From DSYU01 sp963827605 (GTDB lineage Bacteria; Chloroflexota; Anaerolineae; Anaerolineales; Anaerolineaceae), in the NCBI GenBank assembly GCA_963827605.1, contig CAWHBK010000001.1:1178001-1242000 (forward strand): a stretch of DNA of 64,000 nt. The letters run 5' to 3'. Under the pieces are notes generated by a model. The model made no database searches. It saw only the letters and a program-made list of their open reading frames with translations, and was not told the origin of the DNA. This document shows positions 19,880 through 28,521 of the stretch, in pieces (position 1 is the first letter of the stretch; each line of letters starts with the position of its first letter). A program made the translations under genes and the position numbers.

Positions 19880-20497
19880 TCACCGCTCACCTTCTCCCGC
19901 ATGCGACTGGCGGGCCAGCGCTACCGCCGCCCGCCGGGCAACCTCGGAAAGCGGCCATAGGTGTAGCACCGCGTTGAATGCCTGGGCAGCTTCCTTCTCC
20001 TGGCCTTTTCGCTGGTACGCCACACCCAGGTGATACTGGCAGGAGGCTTCATTCATAATCCCCAGATTGGATTTTCCACGAGCTGCCAGCGCCTCCTGGA
20101 ATATCGCGGTCGCTTCATTGAGCTCGCCTTTCTGAAGCCGCACGATACCCCGGCTGATGTCAATCGACATCCGGCTTGCGGCGTCTGGCACCAACCATTG
20201 CGCCAGGTTGTACATGCGTTCGGCAGCGCGAAAATTGCCTTGCGAAGCAAACGCATCGCCCAGGCTGACCATTAAGCGTACCCGCATGGTCACCAGGTAC
20301 AGCAGGATGAGAAAAATCGCCGGGTGCAAGACAAAACCGGTCGGAAAAGCCAGCCCCCCGATCAGGGCAATCAGCAGCAGGCTTTCGACCGCGAACCGGA
20401 TCGAAAGGCTTTCGCGGCGCATCAACGCGATGGCTCCCATGACGATGATGTACCACAGGCCAATAAAAAACAGCAGAAATGGAGAATTGATGTCCAT
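19880..20497 (-). CDS. membrane protein with TPR-like repeats
   Basis: A 205-residue protein: two or three membrane spans in residues 8-68, then helical repeats. Segments LVSLGDAFASQGNFRAAERMY, IVRLQKGELNEATAIFQEAL and QYHLGVAYQRKGQEKEAAQA have TPR spacing and the G/A/Y positions of that repeat, so a protein-protein interaction role on the cytoplasmic side is likely. Partner unknown. It is separated by about 180 bp from the sensor-like gene downstream; that gap holds nothing recognisable. Confidence 0.65.
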   Translation of the reverse strand: MDINSPFLLFFIGLWYIIVMGAIALMRRESLSIRFAVESLLLIALIGGLAFPTGFVLHPAIFLILLYLVTMRVRLMVSLGDAFASQGNFRAAERMYNLAQWLVPDAASRMSIDISRGIVRLQKGELNEATAIFQEALAARGKSNLGIMNEASCQYHLGVAYQRKGQEKEAAQAFNAVLHLWPLSEVARRAAVALARQSHAGEGER

Positions 20498-20605
20498 CCG
20501 CTCCTCCTAAAAAGATCAAATAAGGGGTTTCCGCGTGTCCGTTTTAGTGTAGCGCAAATTTACCCTTAATACCATGCTATTCCAGATTTCAACCGCTTTG
20601 GGGAT

Positions 20606-20650
20606 TCAAAAGGGATGCCGCCGCGCTGTGCGAGCTGGCATCCCTTTTGA
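20606..20650. terminator. hairpin downstream of the emfourin gene
   Basis: TCAAAAGGGATGCC (20606-20619) pairs perfectly with GGCATCCCTTTTGA (20637-20650). On the minus strand the stem ends in a T-containing side. A second hairpin (20698-20728, GAGCAATCC/GGATTGCTC) lies closer to the gene, so the two may act in series to end the protease-inhibitor transcript. Confidence 0.55.
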
Positions 20651-20697
20651 TCCTTGTCTCCCTCCCCGTTTTCCTGAGAGGGTTCGTAAACCGCCAG

Positions 20698-20728
20698 GAG
20701 CAATCCTATTTTGAGTTTGGGATTGCTC
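20698..20728 (-). terminator. hairpin immediately after the emfourin stop
   Basis: GAGCAATCC (20698-20706) and GGATTGCTC (20720-20728) form a 9-bp stem 13 nt past the emfourin stop. No clear T-tract follows, so termination is possible but not certain. Confidence 0.45.
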
Positions 20729-20740
20729 TCGGCTCCGCAT

Positions 20741-21047
20741 TTATCGTCTTGTTGTTCGCGCCAGCCGCTCCAGATGCTCTACCAGCGGCTGGACGTTGCC
20801 GGGCAGCGCGGATTCCCCTGCCGCGATGGTATGGGTCTGGCGGCCGTCCTCCACGGTGATCTCGTATTGAAACCGGTCCGCGCCGCCCATATCCCCGCTC
20901 AGGGAGGGGGGCAGTTCGAAGAAATGCGCGCTGTCCAGCTCGCTTACCAGTGCCTGCACTTCTTCTTCGGGCAGTTCTTCGCTGTCAATCGTGTTCGCCA
21001 GCCGCATCCCGGCAAAACCACCCGTTCGTACAAAATGGATTCGCATC
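20741..21047 (-). CDS. emfourin-like protealysin inhibitor
   Basis: A 102-residue cytoplasmic protein beginning MRIHFVRTGGFAGMRL, the signature start of emfourin proteins. In Serratia these are encoded next to the M4 protease protealysin and inhibit it. Here it lies about 60 nt downstream of an M4 protease gene in the same orientation, which supports the call. Further matches are the acidic ELPEEEVQALVSELDSAHFF helix and the DRFQYEITVEDG strand. The ATG at 21047 has AAGGAGG upstream; the longer frame from 21082 would include this site. Expected role: keep the intracellular protease inactive until needed. Confidence 0.8.
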
Positions 21048-21106
21048 TTCTGCCTCCTTGGCCTATCCTTTACCAAAACCAATCCTGGTTCGTTCGCGGC
21101 TTTGAA

Positions 21107-22294
21107 TCAGCGTTTACTGGCATCCTTCGAAGGTCGGAACAATCCAAGCAGCAAAGCCGGCAGGCAGCCCGGTTGTGGGGTTACAACCTGGCCAACCGTA
21201 ATCCCTACCTCAGCCCAACCCTTCTGAACCGCCATCTGTTCCTGGCTGTTTGCGCCATACAGGTCTGCGGCTGCCTGGTAAGTGGCATTGGCCGCATCCT
21301 GGAAGCTGGCTGTGCTGCTCAGCCGGTCAGTGAGCGTAACATACCAGATTCGCCCCGCCTTCTCCCAGGCATAACCGTCCATCTCATAAGCCGCCACGTA
21401 GAAAGCATGGTTGGGTATTCCCGAATTTATATGTACCCCACCGTTATCCTGCATGGTGTTGACATAGTCTTTCATGTGAGCTGGCTGGGGGTCCTTTCCC
21501 AGCACCGGATCGTTATACGCCGTTCCAGGCGCCTTCATCGATCGGATCCCCACCCCCTGCACGTTGGGGGTAAACAATCCTTCGCCGATGATCCAATCCG
21601 CGTTGCGCGCCGTCTCCCCAAAATGGTTCTGTTTTACCAGCGAGCCAAACACGTCCGATATCGACTCGTTCAGCGCTCCCGCCTGATTGGAATAAACCAG
21701 GTTCGCTTCAAATTGGGTTACCCCATGCGATAACTCATGACCGATGACATCCAAAGCAGCCGTAAAGCGGTTGAAAAGGCGGTCGGATTCAGGCATATCC
21801 TCGTCGCCGTCGCCATAAACCATCTGCTGGCCGTTCCAAAAAGCGTTATCGTAGCTTTTCTGATAATGCACCGTCGAGATTAAATTCATTCCCATGTTAT
21901 CAATCGAGTTGCGCTGGTACACATTCCAGAACAGGTCATAGGTGTACCCGGCGCCATCGTAAGCCTCGTCAACGGTCACATCACTGCTGGTCTGGCCGCC
22001 CTCCTGGCGGATTAACTGCCCCGGCAGCGAGCTGCCAAAGTTCGCGCTGTATACGTAGCGTTGTTTATTTCCTCCCGCAGCAGCCTCAGGCCCCATCGGT
22101 ACTCCGCCGCCGCTCGGAATCTCACCTTTTGCGACCGCCTCGCGTTCCTGCTCCATCGCCACGGTAGCAGCCAGTGTTCGCTGCGCCCAGGCGCGTTGTT
22201 CAGGCGTCCCATTTTGGATGATTTCTTCCAGCATATGCGGAGGAATGATACAGTGGAGCGCATTATGCTGCGCGTTATGGCTGCGGTTATGCAT
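21107..22294 (-). CDS. M4 family neutral metalloprotease, protealysin-like
   Basis: A 395-residue zinc endopeptidase of the thermolysin family. Zinc ligands His186 and His190 and catalytic Glu187 lie in HELSH; the third ligand Glu210 is in GALNESISDVFG; the catalytic-site histidine is in GGVHINSGIPNHAFY. There is no signal peptide, and the short N-terminal region contains IIPPHMLEEI, the compact propeptide motif of protealysin-type enzymes instead of the long FTP/PepSY propeptide. The ribosome site GGGAGG is correctly spaced. The downstream gene encodes its likely inhibitor. Role is inferred as intracellular or non-classically exported proteolysis. Confidence 0.9.
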   Translation of the reverse strand: MHNRSHNAQHNALHCIIPPHMLEEIIQNGTPEQRAWAQRTLAATVAMEQEREAVAKGEIPSGGGVPMGPEAAAGGNKQRYVYSANFGSSLPGQLIRQEGGQTSSDVTVDEAYDGAGYTYDLFWNVYQRNSIDNMGMNLISTVHYQKSYDNAFWNGQQMVYGDGDEDMPESDRLFNRFTAALDVIGHELSHGVTQFEANLVYSNQAGALNESISDVFGSLVKQNHFGETARNADWIIGEGLFTPNVQGVGIRSMKAPGTAYNDPVLGKDPQPAHMKDYVNTMQDNGGVHINSGIPNHAFYVAAYEMDGYAWEKAGRIWYVTLTDRLSSTASFQDAANATYQAAADLYGANSQEQMAVQKGWAEVGITVGQVVTPQPGCLPALLLGLFRPSKDASKR

Positions 22295-22605
22295 GAAAAA
22301 CCTCCCTTTCCTAACGCCAAATGTGTGTCCAGGAAATCGAAGCCGTCATCGAGTGAGACTGCTTCCATATATAGCATAGTGAAAATACCGCAGAAGGCAA
22401 GAGGATATCCGGTATTTATTGTCAAAATATCTTGTTTTTTAAGGGTTTGCCCGCTAAACAATCGTTCAGCGCGTGTGGCTTTCTCAAATTGGCGTTAAAA
22501 TAGGATCGTTACAGCCGAAAAGCCTGTTCCATACCCCTTGATAAAATCGGTGCGCGCCTTGAAAACCCGTGTCCTAAATCATGTCCAACCGCCCAAGGAA
22601 CTTTT

Positions 22606-23838
22606 ATGAATTTGCTCATCCCGCTCTTCTCCCCAGCCACCGGCACCTGGGGCGGCATCACTCGCGGCGTCGCGCTGGCCGAAGCCGCTCGCAGAGCCGG
22701 ACACCAGGTTGCCTTTTGCTCCTCGGGCGGCATGGCTGAAGGCTTGAAAAAGCACGGGTACACCGTCTACCCCACCCCACCCACCACTGTTTTTGGCCTG
22801 CCCGCGCCCCTCTCGCGTTTCATTGAACAGCGCTCGCAGCATGCCAGCCTCCCTGTGCGGGATGGGCAGAGTATTGGCAGCCTGTGGTTTGTCATGTTCC
22901 TTTCTGGATTGGGCCGCGCCGGGTACCTGCAAGCGCTGGTTGAAGCCCAGCGGGCTGCTGCCCGCGACTTCCATGCGGATGCCATCTTCACCGACATCGA
23001 CCCCGCCGCCTATCTCACTGCCGCCATCGAGCGCCTGCCCATGACCGCCAACTACTCCGCGGTGATGCATACTGGCATAGGCACCTGGGCGTGGAAGCGG
23101 ATGAATGCCGCCATCGCCCCGCTCTTGCGCGCGCACCAGTTGTCCGACCAATCCATCGACCAGTTGTTCTTCGCCCCCGAGGTTCTCAAGATCATCCCCT
23201 CCATCCCCGAACTGGATGATGCCGACCCTGACCGCCCGGATGTGCGCTACGTTGGCCAGCTGCTTGGCCCGGTGCAGCCAGCGGACGCGGTTCGAAGCGA
23301 ACCGATGGCGGTGCAAACCGAGCCGGGCGCCTTTCAGCTAGAGCCTGGCCAGCGCTGCGTTTTCGTTTACCTGGGTGTTGGCTCGCTCTCTCAGGATGTT
23401 CTCCGCCGCGTGCTGCCGCGCGTCTTCCCCGCCGGTGGTCCGCTGTGCTGCCTGGTCGGCGCCCAGAACATTCAGGCGGATGAACAGATCGGTGGGGTGC
23501 GTTTTCAACGCTACGTTCCTGCGGATGCTGTCCTGCCCCACTGCGACTGGGTGATCAGCCACGGGGGGCAAAACACCATCGCCCAATCCCTGCTCTACGG
23601 CGTTCCGCTGATCCTCTTTCCCGGCCCCATCTTCGAGCGCCGCTTCAACGCGCAAAAGGTTCAGGATAACGGCGCGGGCTGGATGGCCGAGCGCTACCAG
23701 TTCACCAAAGACCGCCTGGAATACATGCTGCAAACGCAGGAGAACCGCGCCGCCCACGCCATCCAGCTTGGCGCGCGCATTCAATCCTACGGCGGCGCGG
23801 ATGAAGCCATCCAGGCCATCGCGCAGCGCATCTCCTGA
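22606..23838 (+). CDS. GT1-family (UGT/MGT-like) glycosyltransferase
   Basis: A 410-residue GT-B fold enzyme. The N-terminal domain starts LLIPLFSPATGTWGGITRG, typical of the acceptor domain. The C-terminal domain contains DWVISHGGQNTIAQSLLYG and LILFPGPIFERRFNA, matching the nucleotide-sugar-binding signature of UDP-glucuronosyl/macrolide glycosyltransferases. The transferred sugar and the acceptor (lipid, small molecule or drug) cannot be determined. The start is supported by AAGGAAC ahead of the ATG. It converges with an ABC ATPase gene, and the stops lie only a few bases apart. Confidence 0.8.
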   Translation: MNLLIPLFSPATGTWGGITRGVALAEAARRAGHQVAFCSSGGMAEGLKKHGYTVYPTPPTTVFGLPAPLSRFIEQRSQHASLPVRDGQSIGSLWFVMFLSGLGRAGYLQALVEAQRAAARDFHADAIFTDIDPAAYLTAAIERLPMTANYSAVMHTGIGTWAWKRMNAAIAPLLRAHQLSDQSIDQLFFAPEVLKIIPSIPELDDADPDRPDVRYVGQLLGPVQPADAVRSEPMAVQTEPGAFQLEPGQRCVFVYLGVGSLSQDVLRRVLPRVFPAGGPLCCLVGAQNIQADEQIGGVRFQRYVPADAVLPHCDWVISHGGQNTIAQSLLYGVPLILFPGPIFERRFNAQKVQDNGAGWMAERYQFTKDRLEYMLQTQENRAAHAIQLGARIQSYGGADEAIQAIAQRIS

Positions 23839-23841
23839 TTC

Positions 23842-24747
23842 TTACCCGGCCAGTTGGGCCACCTCCTGACCGCTGCTTTTCATCAGCCAGACGTACCCAT
23901 CTTCCAGGCCCGGCTGCGCCGGTTGCGCCTGCGGGTATTCACCCGAGTCCGCGCCTACCAGGCGGTACTGCACCCCATCCGCCATATGCAGCATCGATAC
24001 CACCGTCAGGCCGTTATTGGGCTTGCGCGCCTCTTTTGAAAGCACCGTCCACACCCGCCCCTCCGCCGCGCGGGTCAGTTCCAGCGGCGAGCCGCGGTAC
24101 AGGATTTTCCCTTTCGAAAGTATCGCCATGTCCCGGCAGGTCTGCCCAATATCCTCGACAATGTGCGTGGAAAGGATCACCACCCGGTCAGCGGCCAGGT
24201 CGACCAGCAAGTTGCGGAAGCGGATGCGTTCTTCCGGGTCCAACCCGGCAGTTGGCTCATCCGCGATCAGGATGCGCGGGTTGTTGACCAGCGCCTGAGC
24301 GATGCCCACCCGCCGCTTCATCCCGCCTGAAAAGCCTTTGATCTTGCGCTCCGCCGCCTGCGCCAACCCCACCATCTCAATCACTTCGCTCACCCGCTGC
24401 TTGCGGACGGCTTTATCATCCATGCCTTTCAAGATGGCCATATAATCGATAAACTGGCGCGCGGTCAGGTCCGGGTACATGCCCAATTCTTGCGGCAGAT
24501 ACCCCAGCCTGCTTTTTACCTGCTCGCGCCCTTTTTCTTTCGATAGGTCGCAGCCGGAAATCAGGATGCTTCCCGTACTGGGCAGTACAATCCCCGCCAG
24601 GATGCGCATCAGCGTGGTCTTCCCCGCCCCATTCGGCCCCAGCAAGCCAAACATGCCTTCCTCAATACTCAGGTCGATGCCGTTCAAAGCCTTTACCGCT
24701 TGCGCGCCTTTTCCATAGGTTTTGGTTAATTGGTTTATCTCAATCAT
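23842..24747 (-). CDS. ABC-2 transporter ATP-binding protein
   Basis: A 301-residue ATPase with Walker A GPNGAGKTT, signature IKGFSGGMKRRVGIAQALV, Walker B ILIADEPTAGLDPEE and the His switch VVILSTHIVEDIG. The C-terminal 80 residues form an accessory domain common in efflux-type ATPases. The ATG at 24747 (MIEINQLTKTYG) has AAAGGA upstream and is preferred to an earlier in-frame start at 24855. It is the last gene of a minus-strand operon: sigma factor, anti-sigma, permease, permease, ATPase. An imperfect hairpin (24772-24837) lies in the short gap before it. The substrate is unknown. Confidence 0.9.
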   Translation of the reverse strand: MIEINQLTKTYGKGAQAVKALNGIDLSIEEGMFGLLGPNGAGKTTLMRILAGIVLPSTGSILISGCDLSKEKGREQVKSRLGYLPQELGMYPDLTARQFIDYMAILKGMDDKAVRKQRVSEVIEMVGLAQAAERKIKGFSGGMKRRVGIAQALVNNPRILIADEPTAGLDPEERIRFRNLLVDLAADRVVILSTHIVEDIGQTCRDMAILSKGKILYRGSPLELTRAAEGRVWTVLSKEARKPNNGLTVVSMLHMADGVQYRLVGADSGEYPQAQPAQPGLEDGYVWLMKSSGQEVAQLAG

Positions 24748-24851
24748 GTTTGTTTTCCTTTGAGTTGAGCATTCAATCTGTGAGGAGCAAGCCATACAAA
24801 GGGAATTTACGCTTCCCTGATCCCTACTCACGGATTGACTGCTAACTGCCC

Positions 24852-25523
24852 TCACAAATAACGTTCCTGCTTCCGCAGCAGCCCCCAGGCCGACGCCATC
24901 AGCAGCACAGCCAGACCTATCAACACCGCCTGATTGGTGCGCAGCGCCGGGTTATCCGGGTAGTTCGAGCCCATTAAGAGCAGCAGATAGCGGGCCCAGC
25001 TGCTTCCCAAAAACAACTCCCGGAAGAGAAGCTGGACAATCCACACCAGCCCCACGATTGCCGCCCCGGCCACCGCCTGCCGGTTGGCAAAAGCCATCGT
25101 GGCGCTCAGCGCCACCATCACCAGGGTAGGCACCAGCCAGGCCAGCTGGCGCGCCCAAATACCGCCCAGCGGAGACAGGTCAATCCCCAGCCCGGCGATC
25201 GCGCCCTGGAAGCAAAACGCGCACGCCGCGGCCAGGATGACGATCATTCCCAGCCGTTCGAGCAGCATCCGCCAGGCCGGGACTGGGGTAGCAAATTGGA
25301 GCTCCAGCGCGGGGTCTTCCAGTACCGCGTAAGCCGCCAGGATGCCGCAGATAAGCGGCAGCGCCACGCCAAAATACGCCACGGTAACCGGGAAACCAGC
25401 CGGCTCCCCTTTGATCATCCAGGCCAGGATCACAAACAGCGCCCAGAAAGCCGCCGGCAGCCACAGCATATCCAGCCGGTACGTCAGCAGCATGTATTTG
25501 AGAGAAGAACTCATACCTTTCAT
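24852..25523 (-). CDS. ABC-2 type permease, second subunit
   Basis: A 223-residue membrane protein with six predicted spans and no export signal. The stretch DPALELQFATPVPAWRMLLER closely parallels DPAYELALATPTSPRQ in the anti-sigma protein encoded upstream, showing homology of the two membrane domains. The ATG at 25523 has AAGGGTG at 7-nt spacing. It is probably one half of a heterodimeric ABC-2 efflux pore with the gene at 25542-26325 and the ATPase downstream. Confidence 0.75.
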   Translation of the reverse strand: MKGMSSSLKYMLLTYRLDMLWLPAAFWALFVILAWMIKGEPAGFPVTVAYFGVALPLICGILAAYAVLEDPALELQFATPVPAWRMLLERLGMIVILAAACAFCFQGAIAGLGIDLSPLGGIWARQLAWLVPTLVMVALSATMAFANRQAVAGAAIVGLVWIVQLLFRELFLGSSWARYLLLLMGSNYPDNPALRTNQAVLIGLAVLLMASAWGLLRKQERYL

Positions 25524-25541
25524 CACGATTCACCCTTCGCC

Positions 25542-26325
25542 CTACGCCCGCGCCGCGCGCCAGGCCAGGCTGCGCTCGGCCGCGATCAATGCGAGAAAAG
25601 CACACCCGCTCAAAGCCAACAGGTTGAACAGCGCAGTGCCAATATTTGACAGCGGAGCACTTTCCGGCCCAAAACCCCTATAAAAACCACCAAAGAACGC
25701 CGTCAATACGAACCCCCCATTGGCCGATAGGATCGTGCCGTTCAAGGTGGGCAAGACGGTTGGACTGATGTAATTCCCCCAGAACCAGTACCCGGTAAAC
25801 AGCACCTGGTAAACACGCACCGGAATCACCAGCGGGCAGGCCAGCGAAAAGGCCGTGATCAAAATATAGGCCGGCAGGTTAATCCCCAGGAATGCCAGCA
25901 GCATTGCCGGAATAATCGTGACCGGCGCGCCCAGTGCCGCCGTCTTCACTCCCATCAGCAAACTGCATAGGAGTACCGGGAGAGTAATCGATGCCAGCGC
26001 GCCAAAGAACTTACCTGCCAGGTAGGGCGCGTGTTTCAGCGGCGGTGCTGCGCAGCAGTTCATCGACGCCAATGCGTTGATCGCGCACCAACCGGTCGGC
26101 AATCAAGATTCCTCCCACCACCGGCATAAACAGGTTCAACAAATAGGCAAACGTACCAGCATACGACAGGACTCCCTGTCCGGTTGGCAGCAGGTCAAAC
26201 GTTTCCGGCGGAAGCAGTACGGAAGTCAGGTGTAAGATCATCAAGATACCGGTTGCCAACCACAGGCTCCACCGGCGGATCGACATGCGGAATTCATAAC
26301 AAAATACGCCGATAAATGCTTTCAA
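25542..26325 (-). CDS. ABC-2 type permease, first subunit (one frameshift)
   Basis: About 260 residues when one single-base insertion near 26045 is corrected; the break falls just after LVRDQRIGVDELLRST. The first part has an ABC-2 permease N-terminus (FCYEFRMSIRRWSLWL) and ADRLVRDQRIGVDEL, where family members have the D-R-x-x-G-x-x-E loop. The remainder has five membrane spans. TTG at 26325 is the likely start because GGAGGG lies 4-5 nt upstream; the earlier ATG at 26355 would fall at the edge of an inverted-repeat element. Confidence 0.7.
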
Positions 26326-26355
26326 TTTTCCCTCCAATACAAACTTCTCGCTCAT

Positions 26356-26440
26356 GTAGGGGTGGGTCTGTTCGCGCCGCCTGAGAGCAGCATGGCCGCC
26401 AGCCAGCCAGCCTACGTACCGGTCAGGTCCGAGACCCACC
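26356..26440. repeat. GTAGGGG-type inverted-repeat element
   Basis: GTAGGGGTGGGTCT (26356-26369) has its complement AGACCCACCC at 26432-26441. The element sits between the anti-sigma and permease genes. It is of the same class as those at 6521 and 34359, although the interior sequences differ. Confidence 0.5.
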
Positions 26441-26488
26441 CGGCCTGAATGGGCACATGAAACTAACCCATGGTTATTACCCTTTGGC

Positions 26489-27391
26489 TCAAGTAGGGGT
26501 CAGCATCCCCTGCTGTTGCCGCCCTGCCAGCCAGACGGCCACCCCCAACAGCCCCGCGGCGAGCACCAGCAGCAGCGCCGGAGCCTGCCAGAAACGCTGG
26601 TAAGCGGCCATAACTTCCATCACTCCCGCTGATAAACCCAATCCGGCTTGGGGTAAGCGCAGCGGGCCGGTAAACAACTGCGCCAGCCAGGCGATGTAGG
26701 TGATACTGATCGCGTTGGTAGCGCCAATCCACAGAGATAGCACCAGCGCCGCGGCGGAAAGGAAGGTCATCGGCGCCAGCCACGACAGCGCCAGGGTGCC
26801 GAACAGCGCCTGGTGCAAGACCGGCAGCATCCCCAGGGTGGCCACCAGCACCAGACCCAGGTTGTAGCCAAATACCAGGAACAACCGGGCCAGCAGGATC
26901 TGGCGGGGGGATGTTGGGGTAGCCAGGGCCAGCTCGTAAGCCGGGTCATTTTCTGGGCCGTAAATCAAGGCAACGCAGGCCGCCGCGATCAATGGGGCCA
27001 AAGCGTAGATAAATACCGCCTGGGCGGAAATCAGCGCGGCAACATAACCCAACCCGATCACCAGCGCGGAAGCTGGCCAGATTTCGCGCTGGACCAGCGG
27101 CATCTGTGAGCGCAGCAGCTGCAGGATGCGCCGGAGAGCTGCCGGCCTGGCGGATGCTCGCCTGGGCGTCTGCCGGATGCGTGCCAGCGCCCGCTCGGCC
27201 AGGTCTTGTGGCGCAGTCACAGCCTGCGCGGCCGCGTTGATTTCCCCAGCCACGACCTGCCACAGCGCCAGGTCTGCCTGGCACGCGGCGCATCCGGGGA
27301 TGTGCTGCTCCACGGCCATGCGCTGGTCGTCATCCAACTCGCCGGAAACGTACAGCGGCAAAAGATCCGAAATTTGGGTATGCTCGTTCAT
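26489..27391 (-). CDS. zinc-finger anti-sigma factor fused to a permease-like membrane domain
   Basis: A 300-residue protein. Residues 1-45 form a zf-HC2 anti-sigma domain: His30, Cys34 and Cys37 in EQHIPGCAACQADL give the HxxxCxxC zinc site. Residues about 95-295 hold six membrane spans, far more than the single span of a usual anti-sigma factor. This region is homologous to the ABC-2 permease in the same operon (DPAYELALATPTSPRQ versus DPALELQFATPVPAWR). The ATG overlaps the sigma-factor stop as ATGA, so synthesis is coupled. It probably holds the sigma factor at the membrane and responds to a signal detected there or by the adjacent transporter. Confidence 0.8.
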   Translation of the reverse strand: MNEHTQISDLLPLYVSGELDDDQRMAVEQHIPGCAACQADLALWQVVAGEINAAAQAVTAPQDLAERALARIRQTPRRASARPAALRRILQLLRSQMPLVQREIWPASALVIGLGYVAALISAQAVFIYALAPLIAAACVALIYGPENDPAYELALATPTSPRQILLARLFLVFGYNLGLVLVATLGMLPVLHQALFGTLALSWLAPMTFLSAAALVLSLWIGATNAISITYIAWLAQLFTGPLRLPQAGLGLSAGVMEVMAAYQRFWQAPALLLVLAAGLLGVAVWLAGRQQQGMLTPT

Positions 27392-27990
27392 CTTTCCCCA
27401 TCCTCCGCGTTCCAACCCGCCCGGCTCAACACTCCGCGCAGGCTGGCCTTCGCGTAATTCAACCGGCTTTTGACCGTTCCCACCGGGCAGCCGCACACTT
27501 CGGCCACTTCGTTCAGGCTCAGGCCCTGATAAAAGAACAGTTCCAGCGCGAACCGATGCTCCAGTGAAAGCCCTTCCAGCCCGGCCCGTACCAGCCGGCG
27601 CTGCTCGCTTGCGGCGGCCATTGCTTCGGGGAGCGCATCCCGCGCCGGGAGGTCCTGCGTCTCCGCGTCCAGTGAATCGAGCGGCCGCCCGCGCAGTTGG
27701 TTTAACGCTTTATGGTGCACAATCCCCAACAGCCAGGCGATCACCTGGTTCCCGCCCGAGCCTTCACCCCGAAACCCGGCTGCCCCCTGCCAGGCGGCTA
27801 CCAGGCTTTCCTGCACAGCTTCATCCGCCGAAGCCGGATCATTGGTAACTCGCAAGGCGTATGCATACAGGCGCTGTCCATAAACGTCAACCAATTGCCG
27901 CAGAGCGTTTTCATCGCCCGCGGCTATCTGGCGGATCAGTTCGCGATCACGGTCAACAGCCAGCATGTGTCGGTCCAGCACGAGGTCCAT
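27388..27990 (-). CDS. ECF-type RNA polymerase sigma factor
   Basis: A 200-residue sigma-70 family protein with only regions 2 and 4. Region 2 runs from LIRQIAAGDENALRQLVDVYG to DEAVQESLVAAWQ (residues about 20-75). Region 4 contains LEHRFALELFFYQGLSLNEVA, then GCPVGTVKSRLNYAKASLRG, the helix-turn-helix for the -35 element. The start may be 27990 or the internal ATG at 27966. It is first in an operon with its anti-sigma factor and a three-gene ABC transporter, so its regulon probably includes that exporter. Confidence 0.9.
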   Translation of the reverse strand: MDLVLDRHMLAVDRDRELIRQIAAGDENALRQLVDVYGQRLYAYALRVTNDPASADEAVQESLVAAWQGAAGFRGEGSGGNQVIAWLLGIVHHKALNQLRGRPLDSLDAETQDLPARDALPEAMAAASEQRRLVRAGLEGLSLEHRFALELFFYQGLSLNEVAEVCGCPVGTVKSRLNYAKASLRGVLSRAGWNAEDGER

Positions 27991-28140
27991 TCTACAAAAT
28001 TACCCGGGGATCGGGCCCTTTCATTTTACTGCGAACGGATTATTTTATCCGCCGGAAGGTTCTTCCGTCCATCTATAGGTATGTCACCAGCCAGGGCAAA
28101 AAGGTTCATTATGCAAAATGCAAAACAAAAAGAATCGTGA

Positions 28141-28169
28141 TTGACATCCGCTCCTGACCGTGCTACGAT
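28141..28169 (+). promoter_or_regulatory. strong sigma-70 promoter before the small leader ORF and RIO kinase
   Basis: TTGACA (28141-28146) and TACGAT (28164-28169) are separated by exactly 17 bp, one of the best consensus matches in the window. Predicted transcription starts near 28176. The 150 bp upstream of it, back to the sigma factor gene, is AT-rich and shows no gene. Confidence 0.75.
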
Positions 28170-28208
28170 ACCTTTTGTACGAATTCTACGAACCGAAAGG
28201 AGGCGCTT

Positions 28209-28274
28209 ATGTACCGGGCAAATAATCTCACCCACTCTGCTTTCCAGCAGATCGTGCAGTTTTGCCTTGGTTGA
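28209..28274 (+). CDS. putative 21-residue leader peptide
   Basis: ATG at 28209 follows a perfect AAAGGAGG (28196-28203) at 5-nt spacing, about 33 nt after the predicted transcription start. The product would begin MYRANNLTHS and end QIVQFCLG before TGA. GGAGGC at 28199-28204 can pair with GCCTCC at 28279-28284, placing the ribosome site in a hairpin that translation would disturb. It precedes the RIO kinase by about 250 nt. It could be a regulatory upstream ORF or a tiny secreted peptide; the family is not recognised. Confidence 0.45.
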   Translation: MYRANNLTHSAFQQIVQFCLG

Positions 28275-28521
28275 GTGTGCCTCCAACCTCTGATCAGTTT
28301 CCCTGAATTCAGCGGCCGCGGGAATGCTCAATCACCCCGTGGCCGTTTTCATTAAGCCCCCCAGAACCACAATCCCAGGCAATCTGCACCTTTGTCCATT
28401 GCTTTCTTTTAATACTGCCTGCAGTACGACTGCTTGCAGCAGAATTAAACCGCGTCGGGTATCCCGCGAATTTCCGCGCGCGGCGAAATTTTCGAGTGAA
28501 CCAAAGGATAGAGAATTAACC

